The notes under the pieces are model-generated. The model was not told the DNA's origin, did no database searches, and was given only the letters and a program-made list of their open reading frames with translations. 64,000 nt of DNA from Rhodospirillales bacterium URHD0017 (lineage in GTDB: Bacteria; Pseudomonadota; Alphaproteobacteria; Reyranellales; Reyranellaceae): the NCBI GenBank assembly GCA_900110395.1, contig FODP01000024.1, positions 1-64,000 on the forward strand, written 5' to 3'. The translations under genes were made by a program, and so were the position numbers. Shown piece by piece: positions 57,640 to 64,000 of the stretch. Numbering within the stretch: position 1 is the stretch's first letter; every line of letters starts with the position of its first letter.

Positions 57640-59835
57640 ATGCCGGCGCTGCGTCTAAAACCTCATCTCGCCGCCCATGTCGTTTCGCCGGAGGAGGTGG
57701 CCCTCCTCGGAGAGAGCGGCCGGTACGCGCTGCGCGGCAAGGTCTATGCCGCCGTGGTGCCGCTGCTCGACGGCAAGCGCAGCGAAGACGACATCGCCGC
57801 CCGGCTGCGCGGGCGTATCGCGCCGGAGCTCGTCTACTACGCGTTGGGCGAGCTTGAAGCCAAGGGCTACGCCGCGCCAGTCGGGCTGCCGATGGCGGAC
57901 AGGGCCGCCGACACCTGGTGGTCGGGCCGCGCCGTCGCACCGACCGCTTTGGCGGCCGGACTGATCGACGCCGGCGCTTATCGTCCGGCGCTGGCCGCCC
58001 TGCGCAAGGCTCTGGGAACCGGCCGATCGACGCACCGCAAGACGCCCGATCTCGTCGTGATCGCGGCGACCGACTACCTCGACGAACGCCTCGAAAAGCA
58101 GATCCGCGCCGCTCTGCCGCGCGCGCGCTACGTGTTGCCGGCGCGATTGGCCGGCGCAACGGTCTGGATCGGCCCGCTACTCGAGGCCAGGACCGCGAAG
58201 CTGTTCAAGGTGCTGCAGCGGCGCTTGCGGGCGAACCGGCCGGCCGACGTCGCTGCCCGTGCGCGGGGTGCTGCATTCCCGTTGTTGCCAGTCCAGGGCC
58301 TGCCGCTCACGTTCGATCTGGCGGCGACGTGGATCGCCTCGGCGGCCGTGGCCGTCGCCGCGGGCACGCCGCCGCCGGGTCTCGCCGAAGGGGTGATCAC
58401 GCTCGATCCCTGGACACTCGAAACCAGGCGGCATCCGGTCTCGATCGCCGCCGGCGGAGCGCGACGCGATGCCGGCGCTGCGATCGAGCTCGCATCCGCA
58501 CCCAAGCGCTTTACCGCTGACGGCGGGCACCGCACGTGCTCGCCGGCGGAAACGCTGGCACGTCTCGAAAGAATCGTGGGCCCGATCGCCGGTATCGTGC
58601 CCGACATCGACAAGATACCGACGCCGGCCGGCATGCACGTCTATCGCTGCATCCAGGTGTTTGACGGCGTCCGCATCGATCCGCGCGCCAATCGCGTGCT
58701 CGGCCGACCGAGCGGTGCCGCCGGGAAGGGCGCAAGCGACCTGCAGGCCCACGTGAGCTGCCTAGCCGAGGCGGTCGAACGCTACAGCTGCGGCGTGCAG
58801 GGCAGCGAGAAACGCCGCCGCGGCCGGTTGGCCGAGATCGGCGAGCCGGCACTCGCACCGCCTGACCTGACGCTGTTCAGCAACGCCCAGTACCGCGACC
58901 GCGATGCCGGCAACCGCATCCATGGTCGCGGCTTCAACTGGGTGCCTGTGCCGTGGGACCCCGATCGGGCGATCGACTGGTCGCCGGCGTGGTCGCTGAC
59001 GCATCGGCGCAAGGTCTGGCTGCCCACGGCGTTCTGCTACTTCGGCTACCGCTTGCCGCGCGCCCACGAGTTCTGCCATGCCGATTCCAACGGCTGTGCC
59101 GCCGGCAACACGCTCGAGGAGGCGATACAGCAGGGCTTCCACGAGCTGGTCGAGCGCGATGCCTGTGCCCTGTGGTGGTACAATCGCGTGCAACGCCCGG
59201 CGATCGACCTTGCGAGCTTCGGCGATCCGTTCTTTGCGACCATGACGGCCGTGCACGCCGCGGCCGACCGCGAGGTCGTCGTGCTCGACGTCACCAGCGA
59301 TCTCGGCATCCCGGCGACAATGGCCGTCAGTTGGCGCCGCAGCGACGGTGGGCGCGTCCATCTCGGCCTCGGCTGCCACCTCGAGCCGAGGATCGCGGTG
59401 TCGCGCGCTCTGGCCGAACTCAATCAGGGGCTGGCGCAGGACTACGCCGAGGCCGGCGGCGAGGCATCGGGAGCAGTCGACACCCAGCATGCGCGTTGGC
59501 TCGCAGAGGCGACGATCGAAAACCAGCCGTATCTCCGTCCGGCCGCAGGCCGCCGGCGCGTCGCTTCGGATTTCACCGACCGGTCGACCGGCGACGTCCG
59601 CGACGATGTGGTCGCCTCGGTCGAGCTGCTGCGCGGCAAAGGCCTGGAGATGATCGTCCACGATCACACGCGATCCGACCTCGGCTTCCCGGTGGCGCGG
59701 GTCGTCGTGCCCGGCCTGCGCCACTTCTGGGGTCGCTATGCGCCCGGCAGGCTCTACGACGTGCCGGTCGAGCTCGGCTGGCTCGACCGCCCGCGCGCGG
59801 AATCGGAGCTCAATCCCATTCCGTTCTTCCTATGA
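57640..59835 (+). CDS. Fused leader-binding/YcaO cyclodehydratase (TOMM biosynthesis)
   Basis: The 731-residue protein joins two parts. Residues 1-80 (VSPEEVALLGESGRYALRGK, PLLDGKRSEDDIAARLRG, ELVYYALGELEAKGYA) form a winged-helix-like leader-binding domain, and 90-300 look like the ThiF-like partner without an ATP site. From about 300 follows a YcaO domain with the ATP-binding block GKGASDLQAHVSCLAEAVER (362-381) and NTLEEAIQQGFHELVERDAC (490-509). The C-terminus is ELNPIPFFL. The enzyme uses ATP to cyclise Cys, Ser or Thr in the precursor cores. The stop overlaps the SagB start as ATGA. Confidence 0.9.
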   Translation: MPALRLKPHLAAHVVSPEEVALLGESGRYALRGKVYAAVVPLLDGKRSEDDIAARLRGRIAPELVYYALGELEAKGYAAPVGLPMADRAADTWWSGRAVAPTALAAGLIDAGAYRPALAALRKALGTGRSTHRKTPDLVVIAATDYLDERLEKQIRAALPRARYVLPARLAGATVWIGPLLEARTAKLFKVLQRRLRANRPADVAARARGAAFPLLPVQGLPLTFDLAATWIASAAVAVAAGTPPPGLAEGVITLDPWTLETRRHPVSIAAGGARRDAGAAIELASAPKRFTADGGHRTCSPAETLARLERIVGPIAGIVPDIDKIPTPAGMHVYRCIQVFDGVRIDPRANRVLGRPSGAAGKGASDLQAHVSCLAEAVERYSCGVQGSEKRRRGRLAEIGEPALAPPDLTLFSNAQYRDRDAGNRIHGRGFNWVPVPWDPDRAIDWSPAWSLTHRRKVWLPTAFCYFGYRLPRAHEFCHADSNGCAAGNTLEEAIQQGFHELVERDACALWWYNRVQRPAIDLASFGDPFFATMTAVHAAADREVVVLDVTSDLGIPATMAVSWRRSDGGRVHLGLGCHLEPRIAVSRALAELNQGLAQDYAEAGGEASGAVDTQHARWLAEATIENQPYLRPAAGRRRVASDFTDRSTGDVRDDVVASVELLRGKGLEMIVHDHTRSDLGFPVARVVVPGLRHFWGRYAPGRLYDVPVELGWLDRPRAESELNPIPFFL

Positions 59836-61202
59836 CGTTCGCGCCTCTGGTGCTCGGCTGGCGGTTGGCACCCGGTGCCTCGCTCGCTCCGTTACGCGCA
59901 ACCGATCTGGCGCTCACTTTCGCCGGCAACACCGCCACCCTGTCGCCGGGTCATGGCGGCCTGCGCGACGCGCTGCTTGCGTTGAAGGACGGCGCCGATG
60001 AGACGCACTTGACGGCGGTGGCCGGCGACGAAAAGACCGCGGAGCTCTACTACTACCTCGCGGGCATGGTCAGGCGCGGCGTGCTGGAAGCGAGCGCCGA
60101 TCTCGACGGTTCCCCGCTCGTTCGCCTGGTGCCGCGCAGCAGCGAGTTCGAGCTGCCGCTGCCGTCGGATGTGCCGCAAAGCGTGATGCTCGACCGTTTT
60201 GCTTTTCTGCGGAGGGCCGAGCGCGGTGCGAGCTTGCAGCATCCCGATGCCGCTTGCGATCTTCTGATCGAACATGCCGCCGTCGCCGGCCTGGTCGGAC
60301 GTCTCGCCGCCGGCCCGCTCGACATTGCCAGCTTGTCCACTGCGCTCGACCGTGCTGTCGCATCGCTGCTGGCGGCGCTGGGCTTCGCGGTCGATGCCGC
60401 GGCCGCGGAAGATGTTTCGCGCCGCACCTGGGAATTCCACGACCGCCTGTTCCAGCGCGCGGCGCGATCCTACGCTGACCTGGTGCCGCGCGGCGCCACC
60501 TACCGGTTCGTCGGCGAGCTGCCGGCGGCGGCGGCGATCCGTCCGGCCTATCCCGGAGCGTCGATTTCGCTGGCGAAACCGCAAGTCGCTTCCGGCCCGG
60601 GTCGCAGCATGCTCGAGGTCATGGAAGGGCGCCGCTCCTCACGCGCGATGTCCGACACGCCGGTCAGCCTCGATGCCGTCAGCAGCCTCCTGTATCGCGT
60701 CGCCCGGGTGAAGGGGACCATGCGGGGCCCGCCGGAGATGCCGCAGGACGTCCTGCTGAGACCGTATCCCTCCGGCGGCGCGATCCATGAACTCGAATTC
60801 TATCTCGCCGTGCACGCCTGCGACGGTCTCGCGCCGGGTTTCTATCATTATCGCGGTCAGGAACATGCGCTCACCCGGATTGTCGACGCTGAGGCGCCGG
60901 CGGCCGCGATGCTGGACGATTGCGCCGCGGCGTGGGGCCAGTCCGGCCGGCCGCCGCAGGTGCTGGTGGTGATCGCCTCGCGCCTGCCGCGGCTTGCCTG
61001 GAAGTACTCGGGCATCGCCTACAAGGTCTCGTTGATGAACGCCGGCGTGGCGATCCAGAGCCTCTATCTCGTGGCCAACGACCTCGGGCTCGCCGGCGCG
61101 GCAGCGGGATCGGGAAACCCCGAGCTGTTCGCCCGCGCCACCGGTGTGTCGTCCTGGGAAGAGACGAGCATCGCCGAATTCGGCTTTGGCCGCCCGGCAT
61201 GA
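59832..61202 (+). CDS. SagB-type nitroreductase-fold dehydrogenase (azoline oxidase)
   Basis: The 456-residue protein has an N-terminal region of about 230 residues (LGWRLAPGASLAPLRATDLA, TAELYYYLAGMVRRGVLEAS) and a C-terminal nitroreductase domain from about 245. The latter has EVMEGRRSSRAMSDTPVSLD for FMN phosphate contact, RPYPSGGAIHELEFYLAVHA, GLAPGFYHYRGQEHAL, KYSGIAYKVSLMNAGVAIQS and LYLVANDLGLAGAA. SagB enzymes oxidise azolines to thiazoles or oxazoles with FMN. It is translated with ycaO and overlaps the DUF952 gene by four bases. Confidence 0.88.
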   Translation: MTFAPLVLGWRLAPGASLAPLRATDLALTFAGNTATLSPGHGGLRDALLALKDGADETHLTAVAGDEKTAELYYYLAGMVRRGVLEASADLDGSPLVRLVPRSSEFELPLPSDVPQSVMLDRFAFLRRAERGASLQHPDAACDLLIEHAAVAGLVGRLAAGPLDIASLSTALDRAVASLLAALGFAVDAAAAEDVSRRTWEFHDRLFQRAARSYADLVPRGATYRFVGELPAAAAIRPAYPGASISLAKPQVASGPGRSMLEVMEGRRSSRAMSDTPVSLDAVSSLLYRVARVKGTMRGPPEMPQDVLLRPYPSGGAIHELEFYLAVHACDGLAPGFYHYRGQEHALTRIVDAEAPAAAMLDDCAAAWGQSGRPPQVLVVIASRLPRLAWKYSGIAYKVSLMNAGVAIQSLYLVANDLGLAGAAAGSGNPELFARATGVSSWEETSIAEFGFGRPA

Positions 61203-61543
61203 CGACGGTCTACAGGATCGTCGCCGCCGATCTATGGCAGGCCGCCGAAGGCAGCGGCGTGTTCACCGGCGCCGGCATCGACCTGAACGATGGCTTCATC
61301 CATCTCTCCACGGGAGCGCAGGCGAGACGGACGGCCGCGCTGTACTTCAAAGGCAAGGGCAATCTCGTGCTTGTGGCGGTTGATGGGGCGACGCTCGGCG
61401 CCGCACTGAAGTATGAGCCTTCACGCGACGGCGATCTGTTCCCTCATCTCTACGGGCCTCTGCCGCTGGCAGCGGTCCTGTCGGTGCGGCCGCTGCCGAT
61501 CGGCTCCGATGGCAACCACATCTTTCCGGAAGACGTCGACTGA
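61199..61543 (+). CDS. DUF952-family protein
   Basis: The 114-residue protein has the family phrase VYRIVAADLWQAAEGSGVFT, then LNDGFIHLSTGAQARRTAAL, where GFIHLS is the hallmark, and the end GDLFPHLYGPLPLAAVLSVR. Its ATG overlaps the SagB stop. DUF952 proteins are like glutathione-S-transferase or ADP-ribosyl-binding folds in some reports, but the job is unknown. Whether it takes part in RiPP modification or sits in the operon by chance is open. Confidence 0.85.
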   Translation: MTTVYRIVAADLWQAAEGSGVFTGAGIDLNDGFIHLSTGAQARRTAALYFKGKGNLVLVAVDGATLGAALKYEPSRDGDLFPHLYGPLPLAAVLSVRPLPIGSDGNHIFPEDVD

Positions 61544-61689
61544 GACGTCGTGGCGTCTCTGCCCGAAATTCCGGCCGACGGTTCGACGGCTCAGAGGGTA
61601 CCGGCATGCATGTTGCGACACCGCAGCACGACTCCTAGAGTCGCGCGGGGTCAAAGGCCGCGCGCCGGCAAATAATAAGGGAGCCTGTC

Positions 61690-62754
61690 ATGGAGATCAG
61701 TCGTTTGCGTCGTCGTCACGTCGTCTCATTGCTCGGAGGCGCCGCCGCCGTCGGCGCATCGGGCCGCGCCTTCGCCCAGGCCGAGCCGCCCAAGCCGGCC
61801 CAGATCGTCGTCAATCATTCCGGCGGGTCGATGGGCAGCGCCATGCGCAAGGCGTTCTTCAACGGCTTCGAGAAGAAGTACGGCATCCGCGTCGTCGAGA
61901 CGAGCCCGGTCGACTTCGGCAAGCTGCGCGCCATGGTCGATTCGGGCAACGTCGAATGGGACCTGACCGAGATCGGCGGTCAGGACGCCATCCGCGCCGG
62001 CAAGGCCAACCTGCTCGACAAGGTCGATCCCAAGGTCGTCGATCGTTCGAAGTATCCGGAGACGGCGCAGAATCCCTATGTCTTCGCCTCGTCGGTCTAC
62101 ACGACGATCATCGGCTACCGAACCGACGTCTTCAAGAACGGCAGCCAGCCCAAGAGCTGGGCCGACTGGTGGGACGTCAAGAAGTTCCCGGGCGCGCGCT
62201 CGATGCGCAATCATCCGACCGACAATCTCGAGTTCGCGCTGATTGCCGACGGGGTGCCCAAGGACAAGGTCTATCCCATCGACTTCGACCGCGCCTTCAA
62301 GAAGCTCGACCAGATCAAGCCGCACGTCACGGCCTGGTGGTCGACCGGCCAGCAGCCGGCGCAGCTGCTGCTCGACAAGGAGGTCGTGCTGGCGACCGGC
62401 TGGAACGGCCGCTTCTACGACATCATCAAGAAGGGCGCGCCGGTCGAGATCGAGTGGAACGAGGGCGCCCTGAAGCAGGGCAGCTTCGCCATCCCGCGCG
62501 GGGCGAAGAATCCGTACTGGGCCAACAAGATGCTGGCCGAGCTCGCGATTCCGCAGCAGCAGGCGGTCTACGCCTCCGAGCTCGGCTATCCCGGCCTCAA
62601 CCTCGAATCGCTGAACTTCGTCGATGCCAAGGTGAAGCCCTACCTGCCGACGGCGTATCTTGAGAAGCAGTTCTGGATCAGCGACGAATGGTATGCCGAG
62701 CACGGCACCAAGGCTGCCGAGCTGTGGAACGCCTGGATGCTGAAGAAGGCGTGA
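61690..62754 (+). CDS. ABC transporter substrate-binding protein, polyamine/PotD-like
   Basis: The 354-residue protein begins with a Tat-like signal (RLRRRHVVSLLGGAAAVGAS, cleavage after AFA-Q). The mature part has a type II binding fold: IVVNHSGGSMGSAMRKAFFN, VVETSPVDFGKLRAMVDSGN, WWSTGQQPAQLLLDKEVVLA and IEWNEGALKQGSFAIPRGAK. This matches spermidine/putrescine-type binding proteins. GGGAG precedes the ATG. It is followed by the ATPase and a permease, so it delivers the ligand for import. Confidence 0.9.
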   Translation: MEISRLRRRHVVSLLGGAAAVGASGRAFAQAEPPKPAQIVVNHSGGSMGSAMRKAFFNGFEKKYGIRVVETSPVDFGKLRAMVDSGNVEWDLTEIGGQDAIRAGKANLLDKVDPKVVDRSKYPETAQNPYVFASSVYTTIIGYRTDVFKNGSQPKSWADWWDVKKFPGARSMRNHPTDNLEFALIADGVPKDKVYPIDFDRAFKKLDQIKPHVTAWWSTGQQPAQLLLDKEVVLATGWNGRFYDIIKKGAPVEIEWNEGALKQGSFAIPRGAKNPYWANKMLAELAIPQQQAVYASELGYPGLNLESLNFVDAKVKPYLPTAYLEKQFWISDEWYAEHGTKAAELWNAWMLKKA

Positions 62755-62764
62755 GTGGCCGGAG

Positions 62765-63808
62765 GTGAATGACAAGGGATCGGCCGACCTCCTGATCGAG
62801 GGGGTCGGCAAGCGCTTCGGCGAGGTCGTGGCGCTGGACCGCGTCTCGCTGCAGGTGGCGCAAGGCGAGCTGCTGACCATCCTCGGCCCCAGCGGCTCGG
62901 GCAAGACCACGCTCCTGAAGGTCGTCGCCGGCTTCGAGACGCCTGACGGCGGATCGGTGAAGGTGGCCGGAGAGGAAATCACCTCCTTGCCACCGGCCAG
63001 GCGCGACATCGGCATGGTGTTCCAGAATTACGCGCTGTTCCCGCATCTCACGGTGCAGGGCAACGTTTCGTTCCCTCTCGAGATGCGCAACGTCGCCCGC
63101 GCGGCAATCGATCGGCGCACCGCCGAGGCCATCGCCATGGTCGAGCTGAAAGGCTACGAGCGGCGCCTGCCGCGCCAGCTCTCCGGCGGCCAGCAGCAGC
63201 GCGTCGCGCTGGCGCGCGCCATCGTCTTCAATCCGCGGCTTCTGCTGCTCGACGAGCCGTTCGGTGCGCTCGACCGCAAGCTGCGCGAGACCATGCAGCT
63301 CGAGGTCCGGCGCCTGCAGCGCAAGCTCGGCCTGACCACGATCTTCATCACCCACGACCAGGAAGAGGCACTGGTCCTGTCGGATCGCATCGCGGTGATG
63401 AACCACGGCACGATCCAGCAGGTCGCCACGACGACCGAGATCTATGAACGGCCGGCCAACGACTTCGTCGCCGACTTCGTGGGCGAGAGCAACATCTTCC
63501 ACGGCACGATGACGGAAGCAGGCACGGTCGCTCTGGACAACGGCCGCACGCTCGAGGTCGCGAGCCGCCTGCCGGCCGGCCGCAAGGTCGGCGTGCTGAT
63601 GCGACCGGAACGCTTCTCGCCTGGCGGCGCCAACGCCTTCTCGGGCGAGGTCGTGGAGGCGGTCTATCTCGGCACCTCCTTCAAGCTGCGGCTGGCCTGC
63701 GAAGGCGGCATGGAATTGCTGGTCCGTCAGCCGGCGAAAGGTTCGTTGCCGGCGACCGGCGCGCGGATCGAGGTCGGCATCGAACCGGACGCGATCCATG
63801 TCTTCTGA
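62765..63808 (+). CDS. ABC transporter ATP-binding protein, PotA-like
   Basis: The 347-residue protein starts at GTG 62765. It has Walker A GPSGSGKTTLL, the Q-loop VFQNYALFPHLTVQGN, the signature LSGGQQQRVALARAIV, Walker B LLLLDEPFGALD and the H-loop IFITHDQEEAL. The C-terminal TOBE domain (FVGESNIFHGTMTE, VGVLMRPERFSPGG) fits importers of the PotA/UgpC type. It powers uptake with the binding protein and permease. The ribosome-binding site (GGAG) is very close to the start. Confidence 0.93.
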   Translation: MNDKGSADLLIEGVGKRFGEVVALDRVSLQVAQGELLTILGPSGSGKTTLLKVVAGFETPDGGSVKVAGEEITSLPPARRDIGMVFQNYALFPHLTVQGNVSFPLEMRNVARAAIDRRTAEAIAMVELKGYERRLPRQLSGGQQQRVALARAIVFNPRLLLLDEPFGALDRKLRETMQLEVRRLQRKLGLTTIFITHDQEEALVLSDRIAVMNHGTIQQVATTTEIYERPANDFVADFVGESNIFHGTMTEAGTVALDNGRTLEVASRLPAGRKVGVLMRPERFSPGGANAFSGEVVEAVYLGTSFKLRLACEGGMELLVRQPAKGSLPATGARIEVGIEPDAIHVF

Positions 63809-63827
63809 TCATGCGGACCTCATTGCT

Positions 63828-63911
63828 GGGAGCGCGCCACTCCGTGGCGCTCTTTTCATTGCCTCCCCACGCCAAGCGTGGGGAGGAAGCGCCACAGAGT
63901 GGCGCGCTCCC
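63828..63911. repeat. Nested inverted repeat between ATPase and permease genes
   Basis: The outer arms (63828-63851 and 63888-63911) are complementary over 24 bases with one mismatch. Inside is a second perfect hairpin, 11 bp with the arms 63862-63872 and 63876-63886 and loop CAA. Together they can form a long cruciform or RNA stem in the gap between two operon genes. It may lower permease expression or stabilise the upstream transcript. It looks like a dispersed palindromic repeat element. Confidence 0.7.
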
Positions 63912-63928
63912 GGCAAAGAGCGTGAGCA

Positions 63929-64000
63929 ATGAGCGGCCGTGTCGCCTGGCCGGCCGCGCCGGCGCTGATCCTGCTCCTGGTCTTCTTCCTCTTCCCGGTC
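63929..64000 (+). CDS. ABC transporter permease, start only (3' partial)
   Basis: The frame opens with ATG 63929 and gives MSGRVAWPAAPALILLLVFF followed by LFPV to the window end. A hydrophobic first helix after a short basic start is what a binding-protein-dependent permease shows. It follows the binding protein and ATPase, so a PotB/PotC-like permease is expected. Confidence 0.65.
   Translation, partial: MSGRVAWPAAPALILLLVFFLFPV

Overview
The window is GC-rich DNA from a free-living, aerobic, Gram-negative bacterium, most probably an alphaproteobacterium of soil or water. This is judged from the gene families and codon bias (PqqA of the EINAY type, caa3-type oxidase with CtaG, PKHD hydroxylase/TonB iron operon, M81 peptidase, Zur). 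The genus cannot be fixed from the sequence alone. Genes are dense, often with 1-4 nt ATGA/GTGA/TGATG overlaps, except between about 11.3 and 25.3 kb.

Region by region. (1) 1-2.35 kb: the end of an SDR/DoxX-like fusion, a DUF2269 membrane protein and a small HAD phosphatase. (2) 2.5-10.9 kb, minus strand: one operon-like block that encodes almost a whole alcohol-to-oxygen electron chain. It holds a PQQ-dependent alcohol dehydrogenase, an MxaJ/XoxJ-like periplasmic protein, a cytochrome c, cytochrome oxidase subunits II (with fused cytochrome c), I and III, a small membrane protein, the assembly factor CtaG, another cytochrome c and, last, a 35-residue PQQ precursor peptide (pqqA). (3) 11-24.5 kb: a loose region of small lipoproteins, membrane proteins and stress genes, mixed with clearly broken genes (Ku tail, hemerythrin, AsmA). 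It also holds a peroxiredoxin whose catalytic cysteine codon is an in-frame TGA followed by a SECIS-like hairpin, so it is probably a selenoprotein. (4) 25.3-33.3 kb: a YihY/BrkB protein, then a phage-derived integrative element (integrase, AlpA-like regulator, replication initiator-like protein, DnaB helicase, small HTH protein). Two different tRNA 3' halves, pointing outward, lie at its edges. (5) 33.4-39.2 kb: an iron-uptake operon (TonB-dependent receptor, PKHD hydroxylase, PepSY protein, TonB, ExbB, ExbD) behind a Fur-box-like site. (6) 39.2-55.1 kb: ordinary metabolism and regulation (VOC protein, acyl-CoA dehydrogenase/LysR pair, prolyl oligopeptidase, acetyltransferases, LysE exporter, SDR/TetR pair, HAD, membrane protein/TetR pair, DHCW cupin, dehydrogenase, MlrC peptidase, MFS, HisI, Zur). 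(7) 55.7-61.5 kb: a RiPP cluster. Five nitrile-hydratase-leader-type precursor peptides lie on the minus strand, and divergently on the plus strand are a fused leader-binding/YcaO cyclodehydratase, a SagB-type dehydrogenase and a DUF952 protein. (8) 61.7-64 kb: a polyamine-type ABC transporter (binding protein, ATPase, start of a permease).

The most notable items are the probable selenocysteine peroxiredoxin at 20.6-21.0 kb, the multi-precursor YcaO/SagB cluster at 55.7-61.2 kb, and the pqqA gene carried at the end of an alcohol dehydrogenase/terminal oxidase operon. All functions are read from sequence motifs; no database search was run.
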